Shown one piece after another: positions 10,207 through 18,133 of a stretch of DNA of 64,000 nucleotides; positions within the stretch are counted from its first letter, which is position 1; each line of letters begins with the position of its first letter. The position numbers and the translations under genes were made by a program. The notes under the pieces are model-generated. The model was not told the origin of the DNA. It worked only from the letters and a program-made list of their open reading frames with translations, and made no database searches. Source of the stretch: Methylomonas sp. 11b (GTDB lineage Bacteria > Pseudomonadota > Gammaproteobacteria > Methylococcales > Methylomonadaceae); assembly GCF_000515215.1 (NCBI RefSeq), contig NZ_KI911557.1:1757586-1821585 (forward strand), read 5' to 3'.

Positions 10207-10479
10207 ATGAAATTTACCCAAACCGAACGCTATATTTTATCTGCCGGCGTACTGACAGCGCTTTGCTCATTCGGCGCCCTCGCCGCAGACCATGAAGCCC
10301 CGATGAATAAAGATCAGGTCGAAGGCCGGGTCGAAGAAACCAAAGGCAAGGTCAAGGAAGTGACTGGCAAGATCATCGACGACAAAGGCATGGAAGTGGA
10401 AGGTAATGTCCAAAAAAATCTCGGCAAAGCCCAAAAAGGCTATGGCGATATTAAGCAGGATATTAAGGAAGGCAAGTAA
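10207..10479 (+). CDS. CsbD family protein with signal peptide
   Basis: 90 residues. Residues 1-28 form an export signal (hydrophobic stretch ILSAGVLTALCSFGALA), and the rest is a CsbD domain very like its upstream neighbour (MNKDQVEGRVEETKGKVKEV). The pair looks like a tandem duplication in which one copy gained export to the periplasm. Confidence 0.85.
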   Translation: MKFTQTERYILSAGVLTALCSFGALAADHEAPMNKDQVEGRVEETKGKVKEVTGKIIDDKGMEVEGNVQKNLGKAQKGYGDIKQDIKEGK

Positions 10480-10687
10480 GAAAAAGCAGCTAGCTCGTCG
10501 ACCTATCGCCTCCCCCCTTTGGTGTTAACGTTTGCCGGCTAGCTGTGGATATAACGGCAGAGACGCAATATTTTGCGTTTCTGCCACCGCCACGGAACAG
10601 TCCATCTGTTAGTGGCAAAAGCTAGCGCTTTCTGCGTCTGCATTTGATTCAGGGGCGAACTGACTCCCCCACTTAACGGAGAATTCC

Positions 10688-11038
10688 ATGCATCAAACAT
10701 CCCAATCAGAACATGCCAGGCAAGCTTGTATTGCCGCGTGCAGCCTTTGCCACCAGCTTTGTCTGCAAACCGCGATGAACCATTGTCTGGAAACCGGCGG
10801 TAAGCATGTCAAAGCCAAACATTTACGCCTAATGTTGAACTGTGCCGAGATCTGTCAGACTTCGGCCAATTTTCAACTGACCGGCTCGCATTTTCTGCAT
10901 AGCCTGCACGAGCTTTGTGCGGAGATTTGCGAAGCCTGTGCAGCCGAATGCGATGAGATCGGCGATATGAAAGATTGCGTTGTGGCCTGCCAACAATGCG
11001 CCGACAGTTGCCGGCAAATGCTCAGCACACAACATTAA
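10688..11038 (+). CDS. four-helix Cys-rich copper-storage-type protein (Csp/DUF326)
   Basis: 116 residues, 15 of them cysteines, arranged on helices as CxxxC and CxxC pairs (ACIAACSLCHQLCLQ, LNCAEICQ, LCAEICEACAAECDE, CVVACQQCADSC). This is the pattern of the Csp family, in which the cysteines of a four-helix bundle hold many Cu(I) ions in the core. No signal peptide is present, so it resembles the cytosolic Csp3 type. Such proteins are known in methanotrophs and many other bacteria. A GGAGAATTCC ribosome binding site precedes the ATG. Confidence 0.85.
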   Translation: MHQTSQSEHARQACIAACSLCHQLCLQTAMNHCLETGGKHVKAKHLRLMLNCAEICQTSANFQLTGSHFLHSLHELCAEICEACAAECDEIGDMKDCVVACQQCADSCRQMLSTQH

Positions 11039-11057
11039 GCACGGAGCCGCCAGCGTC

Positions 11058-11234
11058 ATGCGTCCTAGATCCCTATTATTGGCGGCGATTACTGCGATAG
11101 TCTTGTCTGCCTGTGCGACAGCTTTGCAGAGCACCCAGCAAGTTCCCGCTGCCTGGCAGGACAGCCACGCCGCCAACAGATCTTTACTCGGCAAAATCAA
11201 TTGCCGCGCCAACCTGCATCCAGTTATCTGCTGA
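11058..11234 (+). CDS. small lipoprotein, unknown
   Basis: 58 residues starting at 11058, only 19 bases after the Csp-like gene. The N-terminus has Arg residues, a hydrophobic core and the lipobox LSAC (Cys near residue 19), so it should be lipidated after export. The mature part is short with one further pair of cysteines. No family recognised. The ribosome binding site is weak (GGAGCCGCCAGCGTC), perhaps coupled to the gene upstream. Confidence 0.5.
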   Translation: MRPRSLLLAAITAIVLSACATALQSTQQVPAAWQDSHAANRSLLGKINCRANLHPVIC

Positions 11235-11284
11235 GCTAACAAAAATATTTAAGCTTGACTCACGCAAGCGAAGGAGAACCTATC

Positions 11285-12106
11285 ATGAGCACGATAATCA
11301 CCAAAGACAGCACAAAAATTTACTACAAAGACTGGGGATTGGGACCGGCCGTGGTGTTCTGCCACGGCTGGCCGCTAAACGCCGATGCCTGGGAGAATCA
11401 AATGGTTTATCTGGCGGCAAACGGCTATCGCTGTATTGCCCACGATAGACGCGGTCATGGCCGTTCCGATCAGCCATGGATCGGTAATGATATGGAAACC
11501 TATGCCGACGACTTAGCGGAACTCATAGAAAAGCTCGACCTAAACGGCATAACCTTAGTCGGCCACTCGACCGGTGGCGGCGAGGTGGCGCGTTATATCG
11601 GGCGGCATGGCTGCCAACGCGTCAAAGGTGCGGTGTTGGTGGGTTCGGTAACACCGTTGATGCTGAAAACCGATAATAATCCTATTGGCCTACCTATTAC
11701 GGTATTTGACGACATTCGCAGCGGCGTCGCAGCTGATCGCTCGCAATTTTTCATGAATTTGACAGCCCCGTTCTACGGCGCCAACCGGCCGGACGCGACG
11801 GTCAGCCAAGGCGTGCGCGACGCATTCTGGCGGCAAGGTATGCAAGGTGGATTACTAAACCAGCTCGAATGCATCAAGGCCTTTTCAGAAACCGACTTTT
11901 CCAATGATCTGAAAAAATTTGAGATACCGACCCTGATTATCCACGGCGATGACGATCAAATTGTGCCGATTGCCGCCTCCGCCCTTACTGCGGCTACACT
12001 CATTAATAACGCAACGCTGAAGATCTATCCCGGCGGACCGCATGGCCTAGCCGACACACATAAAGACCAGCTAAATAGCGACCTGCTTGCGTTTTTAAAA
12101 ACCTGA
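11285..12106 (+). CDS. alpha/beta hydrolase, non-haem chloroperoxidase type
   Basis: 273 residues from the ATG at 11285, which has GAAGGAGAACC upstream. It is a complete alpha/beta hydrolase: oxyanion HG motif ([12 protein letters not shown]), nucleophile Ser in [14 protein letters not shown], acid Asp in [12 protein letters not shown], and His in [12 protein letters not shown]. The GHSTGGGE motif is that of cofactor-free haloperoxidases/arylesterases, which can form peracids from acetate and hydrogen peroxide. The real substrate is unknown. Confidence 0.88.
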   Translation: MSTIITKDSTKIYYKDWGLGPAVVFCHGWPLNADAWENQMVYLAANGYRCIAHDRRGHGRSDQPWIGNDMETYADDLAELIEKLDLNGITLVGHSTGGGEVARYIGRHGCQRVKGAVLVGSVTPLMLKTDNNPIGLPITVFDDIRSGVAADRSQFFMNLTAPFYGANRPDATVSQGVRDAFWRQGMQGGLLNQLECIKAFSETDFSNDLKKFEIPTLIIHGDDDQIVPIAASALTAATLINNATLKIYPGGPHGLADTHKDQLNSDLLAFLKT

Positions 12107-12408
12107 ACGGTCGGTAATTGCTGCCGGGAAAAATATCTCGATAATTAGCTTTGGCGTTTTACTACTTCGCCATGCTTGTTTACCGCGAATGTGTGACAGC
12201 GTACCGACTCAAACCTGATTTAACTGTATATTCAAATTCCAATACAAAATATTGACTAGTAAATATTCGATATTTTAGTGATCGATAAATAAATCATTAA
12301 TAGCTATCAGACTTTTTAGAAAAGTCCGTCGTTATTAATGAAATCGCCGTAAATATTCATCCAGATAGCCGCTAAAAATTAGCTGTTATTCAGATCGAAG
12401 AGACTATT
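12107..12408. other. AT-rich intergenic stretch
   Basis: 302 bp without a gene. The AT-rich part (12220-12320) is the likely promoter region for the gene at 12409. I see no terminator with a clear T run after the hydrolase gene. Confidence 0.35.
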
Positions 12409-12906
12409 ATGTATAAACCTGTTTTTTGCATCTGCCAAGACATCGGTCAGACAGCCGCTATTGTTAATAATCTTAAAATGGCGGGGTTTTCTAACACTGA
12501 AATATCCCTGTTATTTCCGGATAACGCCACCCTCCCCTCCCGCCAACAAAACGCCGACGAAAAAGTGGATGCTGCCGAAAACGACAGCTACGGCCTGGAA
12601 TGGACCAGCAAAATCGATAGCCTGGATATTCCGGGCGTCGGCCGCTTCATTGCCGCCGGGCCGATTATGGTTGAATTATGTCGCACACCTGAAAAAGACC
12701 AGGTTGCCGATTTAATTGCCGCCTTAATTGGCGTCGGCATTCCGGCGCATGAAGCCACGCACTACCAAGAAAAAATCAAAGCCGGACGTACGCTGATTGC
12801 TGTTAATACGGCAACGGCTGAGACCCGGGATACCGCAAACACGATTTTCCAGCAGGCTGAAGCCGAAGATATTTCCTCATCGGAAGAAGTAACGCTCACC
12901 GTTTGA
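12409..12906 (+). CDS. YflT-like stress protein lacking the glycine-zipper core
   Basis: 165 residues, a paralogue of the protein at 7871. Shared features are the start MYKPVFCICQDIGQTAAIVN, FSNTEISLLFPD, IPGVGRFIAAGPIM and VGIPAHEATHYQEKIKAGRT. The Gly/Ala-rich membrane-like segment of the paralogue is replaced by a short charged stretch, so this copy is probably soluble. It heads a run of three stress genes (this, DUF2383, peroxiredoxin). Confidence 0.6.
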   Translation: MYKPVFCICQDIGQTAAIVNNLKMAGFSNTEISLLFPDNATLPSRQQNADEKVDAAENDSYGLEWTSKIDSLDIPGVGRFIAAGPIMVELCRTPEKDQVADLIAALIGVGIPAHEATHYQEKIKAGRTLIAVNTATAETRDTANTIFQQAEAEDISSSEEVTLTV

Positions 12907-12951
12907 TGCGCCTTTGCCACACTACAAAAACCACCACACAGGACTTTTACT

Positions 12952-13395
12952 ATGCACAGCATCGACATGATAGACAGTTTACTGATTGACGAACTTGCCG
13001 CCACTGAGACCTACAGTCAGGTATTAAAAAAACTTAAGGAAGAGGTTTCACTCGGTGAATCGGAGTTACTGCTGCCGATTTACGAAGCGCATAAAGCAGC
13101 CGTTTCCAGTTTGCAAACTCAAATTCGCGAACTGGGCGGTACGCCGGCCAAGGATTCCGGGGTATGGGGTTCTTGGGCCAGCTTGATTCAAGGCGGCGCC
13201 AATGCCTTCGGCAAGCAGGCCGCGCTAAAAGTATTGCAGGAAGGCGAAAAGAGCGGTCTGGGCGACTATGAAAAAGCGCTGTTGGACCAGAAACTCGGTT
13301 CCAATATCCGTACCTTAATCCTACTCAAGCTGCTCCCCGCGCAACATGCGCATATTGATACCTTGGATCAAATGATGAGTTCGCTGGCCGCTTAG
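12952..13395 (+). CDS. DUF2383 four-helix-bundle protein
   Basis: 147 residues. The N-terminal half (LLIDELAATETYSQVLKKLK ... YEAHKAAVSSLQTQIRELGG) has the Glu/His spacing of ferritin-like DUF2383/PA2169 proteins. The centre contains WGSWASLIQGGANAFGKQAA, and the C-terminal helix ends LLPAQHAHIDTLD. These are four-helix bundles possibly binding metal; the function is not established. A close relative is encoded at 57736-58179. Confidence 0.8.
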   Translation: MHSIDMIDSLLIDELAATETYSQVLKKLKEEVSLGESELLLPIYEAHKAAVSSLQTQIRELGGTPAKDSGVWGSWASLIQGGANAFGKQAALKVLQEGEKSGLGDYEKALLDQKLGSNIRTLILLKLLPAQHAHIDTLDQMMSSLAA

Positions 13396-13433
13396 CGAAA
13401 TCTCTAACATTCCATTACGTTTAATCCAGCAAA

Positions 13434-13462
13434 CAAGGGCAGCGTTTATCTCGCTGCCCTTG
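13434..13462 (+). terminator. stem-loop between DUF2383 gene and peroxiredoxin
   Basis: CAAGGGCAGCG (13434-13444) pairs perfectly with CGCTGCCCTTG (13452-13462) around a 7-nt loop. The following T run is poor (TCATAGTTTC), so it may be a weak terminator or an mRNA stabiliser just ahead of the peroxiredoxin ribosome binding site. Confidence 0.5.
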
Positions 13463-13487
13463 TCATAGTTTCAAGGAGTTCCACACC

Positions 13488-14024
13488 ATGCTTACCACTA
13501 TTCCCGACGTAATCTTTAAAACCCGGGTTCGCGATGAAAGTATCCCCGGCGAAAATCCATTTCGTTGGCAGGATGTCAACAGCGATGAGATTTTCAAAGG
13601 GAAATCCATCGTGATTTTTGCCTTACCCGGCGCCTACACGCCCACTTGTTCGAACAAACATCTACCGGGCTATGATGCCAAATACCAAGAGCTTAAGGCT
13701 CATGGCATCGATGAGGTCTATTGCCTGAGTGTCAACGATGCCTTTGTGATGTATCAATGGAGTCAGCATCTCAAAATAGCCGACGTCAAAATGCTGCCTG
13801 ACGGTAATGGCGAATTCACCGAAGCCATGGGCATGCTGGTGAAAAAACACAATGTGGGGTTCGGCAGCCGGTCTTGGCGCTATTCGATGTTGGTTGAAGA
13901 CAAAAAAATTCTGCAACTGTTTAGCGAACCCGGCCAAATCGATAACTGCCCGGACGATCCGTTTACCGTCAGTGATGTGGATACCATGTTGGCTTATCTG
14001 CATGAACAGAGATGGGATAAATGA
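13488..14024 (+). CDS. Prx5-type peroxiredoxin, 3' end replaced by prophage DNA
   Basis: 178 residues, with AAGGAG upstream of the ATG. The peroxidatic cysteine is Cys54 in PGAYTPTCSNKHLPGY, the Prx5/AhpC-TSA signature; no glutaredoxin domain is attached. It reduces peroxides, probably with glutathione/glutaredoxin as donor. The prophage begins at 14003, so the last seven residues (HEQRWDK) and the stop codon are encoded by phage DNA. Before insertion the protein would have ended Leu171-Gln-Lys-Gln-Lys, with glutathione reductase starting 10 bases after its stop codon. Confidence 0.9.
   Translation: MLTTIPDVIFKTRVRDESIPGENPFRWQDVNSDEIFKGKSIVIFALPGAYTPTCSNKHLPGYDAKYQELKAHGIDEVYCLSVNDAFVMYQWSQHLKIADVKMLPDGNGEFTEAMGMLVKKHNVGFGSRSWRYSMLVEDKKILQLFSEPGQIDNCPDDPFTVSDVDTMLAYLHEQRWDK
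13997..14002. repeat. target-site duplication, left copy
   Basis: TCTGCA directly precedes the left prophage end (TGAA at 14003). The identical hexamer follows the right end at 52787-52792. Confidence 0.85.
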
Positions 14025-14066
14025 ACGGGATTTAATGGGATAAATCGGTTTTTAGTGGGACAAAAT
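14013..14066 (+). repeat. left-end transposase-binding repeats (candidate)
   Basis: TGGGATAAAT occurs at 14013 and again at 14036 (23 bp apart), with a variant TGGGACAAAA at 14056. Related sites in inverted orientation lie at the right end with the same 23-bp spacing. The shared core is G[GC]GATAWWT, 7 bases from the terminal TGAA. This is how MuA-type transposase sites are arranged; binding is inferred. Confidence 0.6.
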
Positions 14067-14130
14067 TCGTTTTTTCGTTTATCGAAATGCAAACAACTTG
14101 CAAATATTGCAACAGAAACAACAGAGGTTT

Positions 14131-14577
14131 TTACAACGTAAAATGATTGTCCAGGATCGCTAAAATCATCGCTTCGTCCGAATCTGAAATGCCATAAATA
14201 GGTCTGGCAACAATGTCCCCCCAGAGCCATGGAAACTCAGATTTAGTGCCCCCAAAATGTTGCATGGCCGCATACTCCATTGGGCTACCAATAAAAACGG
14301 CGTCATTGCCAAAAAGCTGATAATTAGTTTCGTCCATCAGCTTTCCTGATTCCCCAACTAAAGGCTTATTACGGCCTTTCTGTTCGATTGTAACCGCCGA
14401 ATTATCCTGCCAACGTTGCCCGTCAGGTCCTACACCTTTTACGAATCTATCCTTAGTGGATTCAGTTAGTTCTTCGCCTATCTCCAAAAAAGCCGGACGC
14501 AGATTTCCAGTTTTTGCCTCTAGCTTTTGAAATGCCTTCAGTACCTCGCGATCATCCCATTCGATAAATGCGCCCAT
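14131..14577 (-). CDS. phage virion morphogenesis protein (Mu gpG type)
   Basis: 148 residues. The sequence ...REVLKAFQKLEAKTGNLRPA followed by FLEIGEELTESTKDRFVKGVGPDGQRW is typical of the gpG/virion morphogenesis (tail completion) family, as is the later EYAAMQHFGGTKSEFPW. In Mu this gene (gp31) directly follows F, as it does here, but in this phage it is the last gene of the leftward late operon, about 130 bp from the left end. Confidence 0.85.
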   Translation of the reverse strand: MGAFIEWDDREVLKAFQKLEAKTGNLRPAFLEIGEELTESTKDRFVKGVGPDGQRWQDNSAVTIEQKGRNKPLVGESGKLMDETNYQLFGNDAVFIGSPMEYAAMQHFGGTKSEFPWLWGDIVARPIYGISDSDEAMILAILDNHFTL

Positions 14578-14582
14578 AACAT

Positions 14583-14744
14583 CTAGCCGTCCACCTCATC
14601 AACATCGCCACCGCTCAGGATTTCGATAGCCGTTAAAATCACTGCGTCATCGGCATCCGGTAACGCTGCTCGACAACGATCAAGCCATTCCTCTTCGGGA
14701 AATGTCTGCATAATTTCGTGGATCACACTGTCGGTTTTATCCAT
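14583..14744 (-). CDS. small acidic phage protein between F and G
   Basis: 53 residues, start ATG at 14744 overlapping the F stop codon (ATGATGGA; an ATG at 14747 is also possible) and stop TAG six bases before gpG. The protein is strongly acidic (PEEEWLDRCRAALPDADDAV, then GGDVDEVDG). The tight coupling on both sides supports it as a real gene. No family recognised. Confidence 0.55.
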   Translation of the reverse strand: MDKTDSVIHEIMQTFPEEEWLDRCRAALPDADDAVILTAIEILSGGDVDEVDG

Positions 14745-16183
14745 CATTTTAGCCACCCTAACGTTCGAAAAATATCATCCATCGCAGCCGCTATAGGTGC
14801 GAAATCGTCATCGTCCCATTGCGAAGAAGCGTAAGCCGGGTGATTATGCGCGGTGATTTTTTTCACCTGCGCCAGCATCGTCGCATTGTTACTGCGCAGG
14901 GCTATCCACTGCGCATATGCCCTGGCCCATTGCTCCCACGGCTCTAAATAATACGCCGCTTTTTTGCGGGTAAAGCGATCTGCATGGTTGCGCAAAACAT
15001 CATCCATCTTAGCTGTTGCCTGGCTAGATGCGATGGCCTCGCGCCACTTATCCAGCAACGCATCGTCTATTGATGCATACACCCCGGAACGCCCAATCGC
15101 ATGGTGATCGATGTAATGGCCAATCTCGTGAGCGATGGTTAATTCAGGGTTTACCGATACCTTAGACAACGCAATGGAAATAGGTTTTTTGCTATAGCGC
15201 TCGTAAGTATACTGCCCTTGAAACCTAACGTTGGCACTGGCTTTTACCGGGATCGTCGGCAGATTTTCCACCGTATGAATAGCATCGATCTCGATCAGCG
15301 TGCGGCTGGCAGCACTGCGCGCAAAACCACTGCTTGGCAGCGTCAACGCATCGCTGACATGCGGTAATTTCGGCGCTGCTATCTTGGCGATATCGGCTTT
15401 AAAGGCGTCCGCCAACGGCTTGGGCAATGCCGCCACTTTATTATCGATAAACGGCTGCATGGACTTGCCGACACTGGCGCCGGGCGCATAGCCCCAGCCG
15501 TAATCAACACCCATCGGCAACACGTGTTCAATGCCGCGCCTATCCTTATATATATAGGTGCCGTCATCCGGTGGTGGATAGCCTTTATATTTCTCAGCAC
15601 GCACCGCCCTTATTCGGCAACGACAGCCGAATCCATTCGGGCAAAAATGCGTAACAAACCAAACGTGCCCAGCCGGCAACACGGTGCCAGACCAACTTTG
15701 ATGTATCAGGCGCGGATGTTGAACCGTATCGTTATGCACATACTCCCAAAAAGGTCGGCTTTTTAACAAATCCGGATCGTTTAGCTGTTGCCAACGCCCG
15801 GCAGAATAGCTTGCTGATAAATTGGCGTTATAGATCACCCGCGTGCGCCAATCCCGGCCGGCTTTTGTGCCTTTCCCTGTCCAGCCTTGCCAACCGTTTT
15901 TTGCAACAATGTTGTCAAACTCTTTGCGAAACCACTGGATTGACTTGCCCTCGGCGATCGCGCTGTCCACCGCGCCGCGCAGATCGTTGAGTAAATCCGC
16001 TTTAGCCGCACCGGCGACGACAAACGCCCGATCATGGGCTTCATTCAGAATATCGTCCCAACGCTCGGTTGGCAGATTCAGCTTTTGCCGGAAAAAATCG
16101 ACTTGTTCCTGGAACGGCTTGTTGAATTTGCCATCGCCACGGGCGTTGAAAGCGACTTGGGTTGGTGAGAGTTTTAGCGGCAA
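14744..16183 (-). CDS. phage head morphogenesis protein F with C-terminal metallopeptidase motif
   Basis: 479 residues. Residues about 1-205 are the Mu F/SPP1 gp7-like minor head domain, with RTRVIYNANLSASYSAGRWQ and the Cys-rich GCRCRIRAVRAEKY. The C-terminal part is not needed for the F fold and contains LTIAHEIGHYIDHH (HExxH at 352-356) plus a downstream Glu-rich helix YYLEPWEQWARAYAQW (about 411-426), the layout of a zincin metallopeptidase. MuF proteins fused to enzymes or toxins are known. A separate fragment of an F gene lies at 25843-26094. Confidence 0.85.
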   Translation of the reverse strand: MPLKLSPTQVAFNARGDGKFNKPFQEQVDFFRQKLNLPTERWDDILNEAHDRAFVVAGAAKADLLNDLRGAVDSAIAEGKSIQWFRKEFDNIVAKNGWQGWTGKGTKAGRDWRTRVIYNANLSASYSAGRWQQLNDPDLLKSRPFWEYVHNDTVQHPRLIHQSWSGTVLPAGHVWFVTHFCPNGFGCRCRIRAVRAEKYKGYPPPDDGTYIYKDRRGIEHVLPMGVDYGWGYAPGASVGKSMQPFIDNKVAALPKPLADAFKADIAKIAAPKLPHVSDALTLPSSGFARSAASRTLIEIDAIHTVENLPTIPVKASANVRFQGQYTYERYSKKPISIALSKVSVNPELTIAHEIGHYIDHHAIGRSGVYASIDDALLDKWREAIASSQATAKMDDVLRNHADRFTRKKAAYYLEPWEQWARAYAQWIALRSNNATMLAQVKKITAHNHPAYASSQWDDDDFAPIAAAMDDIFRTLGWLK

Positions 16184-16184
16184 C

Positions 16185-16478
16185 TTAGCCTACCTTAGCC
16201 CTGACAAAACAGTCCTTCGCTTCCAATAGCTTCCGCAATCCGGCGGATTTTTCCGGTCCATCCGGCAGCGATTGATCCATAGCCAACGCAAGTTCACCAA
16301 TCGGCTTAGAAACTACCTGCAAATGATCAGGAAGATGTTCAAATGCAAAATATTTCAAGATTGAGTTGTCACGTTGACGCGATTGAACTCGTTCGCGACC
16401 TAATAATGCGCAGGGCCAATCATCTTGGCATATGTCACAACCTGCACCGCAGTCTGGGTGCCTTTTTAGTTCGCTCAT
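16185..16478 (-). CDS. small phage protein; C-terminus resembles the Acb2/Tad1 hairpin family
   Basis: 97 residues, start overlapping the portal stop codon (ATGA) and ending just before F. The N-terminus has a Cys cluster (DCGAGCDICQDDWPC, residues 9-23). Residues 43-96 form a two-helix unit (FEHLPDHLQVVSKPIGELA, then LPDGPEKSAGLRKLLEAKD). The spacing LPDG.EKS..L..L.EA......A is shared with small phage proteins assigned to the Acb2/Tad1 cyclic-nucleotide sponge family. I make that link from memory of the pattern; it is uncertain. No other function is suggested. Confidence 0.5.
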   Translation of the reverse strand: MSELKRHPDCGAGCDICQDDWPCALLGRERVQSRQRDNSILKYFAFEHLPDHLQVVSKPIGELALAMDQSLPDGPEKSAGLRKLLEAKDCFVRAKVG

Positions 16479-18133
16479 ACCTCACCCTCCACATCAAACC
16501 TACCCGACAACTCCGCCGCTGCAAACGCCAAAGTCATCACATTGGTCAAACTGCTCTCATCCAAGTCGCCATAACTCGCCAACAGCTTATCCCGCAAGGC
16601 CTCCAGCGATTCCGACTCAACGGCCAATGCCGCCACTTGTTCCACCATCGTTTTTATCGATTCACCAGCATCGATCGCCAGCTGATCAGTCATGGCGGAA
16701 ACAGGCGTAGGGTCGATATCGCCCAACTGGGCAGCGTTATCCGGCTGCCCAGGCTGGCTTGTCGTAAGGGGCTTACTGGCCCCTTTTTCGCGGGTAGTAT
16801 TCGCAAATTTAGCCGCTAATGCAGCTAATGCCGTTGCTGCGGGTGCAGTCTGCCCGGTATCCGGTACTGAATTTGCAGCATTCAACTGCAAAATGGGCTC
16901 ATCGCCCTCGGGCTCCGGTATTTTCAGCTTACGGTTGGCATAATTAACAGGTATTCTGACGCCGGCGCCGACCAATTTCGGCAAGGCATCGGCATACAGC
17001 GCTAAATCGTCCGGCTCCTGCGTGTCGGATACAAATGATGGGCAGCGATTGCTCTCAAATAAGCCGTTAAACATCGCCATTGGATAGACCAAATGACTAG
17101 ACAGGGTTTGATCCAGCTGCGTGGCATCGTCATCGCGTATATCCAGCCGCACTTCATTATGTACGTCGCCCAAGGCCCGATTGCCGTTGGCTGCGGTGGA
17201 ACTGGTCAACGTGCCGCCTAAAATCGCCTTGGATATAGAGCCTTCCGCCCAATCCATCATGGTTTTAAAGCCTTCGGCATTGCCGCTGGACATGACAGAT
17301 TGCAACTCGACCAGCATGCTATCCGGGATAATCCCAGCCGCGTTGTGGCCTATGCTTAGCACGGCGCGCATTAAATCGCGCTTTTCTTCATCACTGGCGC
17401 CAGGCGGGTATTTACCAATGCGGATCGGCAGCCCGTAAATCTCCAAAAACTCAGCCAGGTCGCGCACGCTATAGTTTTTATACAGATACGGCCACGCTAG
17501 CGAACGGTAAAGCCCGGTGCGGGAAATGTAACCGGCGCGGGATTTATGCAAATGCACAATCCAGCCAAATGGCTGCAACGGCACACCATACGCATGCGAG
17601 TTGTCGCGCAATTGCAGGGTGTTGCGCTGTTCTGGCGGGCAGGTAAACCAGCTCGGGGGGCGGTGTTCCACCTGATTGGGATACCACTTGCCTTGCGCGT
17701 TGCGGCCCCAGCCTAGTTCGATACACGAATAACTGTGTCCTATCGCATCCAACGCATCCATTCTAATGCTGCCGATATCGACTTCATCGCGGATCAAGTC
17801 TTCCAGGATCTTGGTGTTTTTTTCTTCCTGAGAGGAGGCATTGCGCGGCGGTTCCAGGCTCCAATCCAGTTTTTTTACCGCCATTTCGCGCTTATGCATT
17901 TCCGCGTCGATATGCGTATCTTTCTCGCGCATATCCATAAATAGCTCGGCTTGGGCAATCATATTGCCTTGCTCCGCATCACGCAGAATCGTTGCCAAGC
18001 TGGCCGGAGTCAGGCCTTTAGAGGGATGATTGGCAAATTCGCGGTGCAATTGCGCCATTTCCGGCGCATCGGTCTGCCGTTCTTTCACTGCCGCTGTGGT
18101 TAATTTGCTTTTAAACCAATCGAGAAATTGCAT
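16475..18133 (-). CDS. phage portal protein (DUF935, Mu gp29 type)
   Basis: 552 residues. DUF935 features: DAEQGNMIAQAELFMDMREK, DTHIDAEMHKREMAVKKLDW, YKNYSVRDLAEFLEIYGLPIRIGKYPPGA and the Ala-rich C-terminal tail. It forms the dodecameric portal through which DNA enters the capsid and to which the tail attaches. The start (18133) overlaps the terminase stop by one base, as expected for a tightly coupled packaging operon. Confidence 0.92.
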   Translation of the reverse strand: MQFLDWFKSKLTTAAVKERQTDAPEMAQLHREFANHPSKGLTPASLATILRDAEQGNMIAQAELFMDMREKDTHIDAEMHKREMAVKKLDWSLEPPRNASSQEEKNTKILEDLIRDEVDIGSIRMDALDAIGHSYSCIELGWGRNAQGKWYPNQVEHRPPSWFTCPPEQRNTLQLRDNSHAYGVPLQPFGWIVHLHKSRAGYISRTGLYRSLAWPYLYKNYSVRDLAEFLEIYGLPIRIGKYPPGASDEEKRDLMRAVLSIGHNAAGIIPDSMLVELQSVMSSGNAEGFKTMMDWAEGSISKAILGGTLTSSTAANGNRALGDVHNEVRLDIRDDDATQLDQTLSSHLVYPMAMFNGLFESNRCPSFVSDTQEPDDLALYADALPKLVGAGVRIPVNYANRKLKIPEPEGDEPILQLNAANSVPDTGQTAPAATALAALAAKFANTTREKGASKPLTTSQPGQPDNAAQLGDIDPTPVSAMTDQLAIDAGESIKTMVEQVAALAVESESLEALRDKLLASYGDLDESSLTNVMTLAFAAAELSGRFDVEGEV

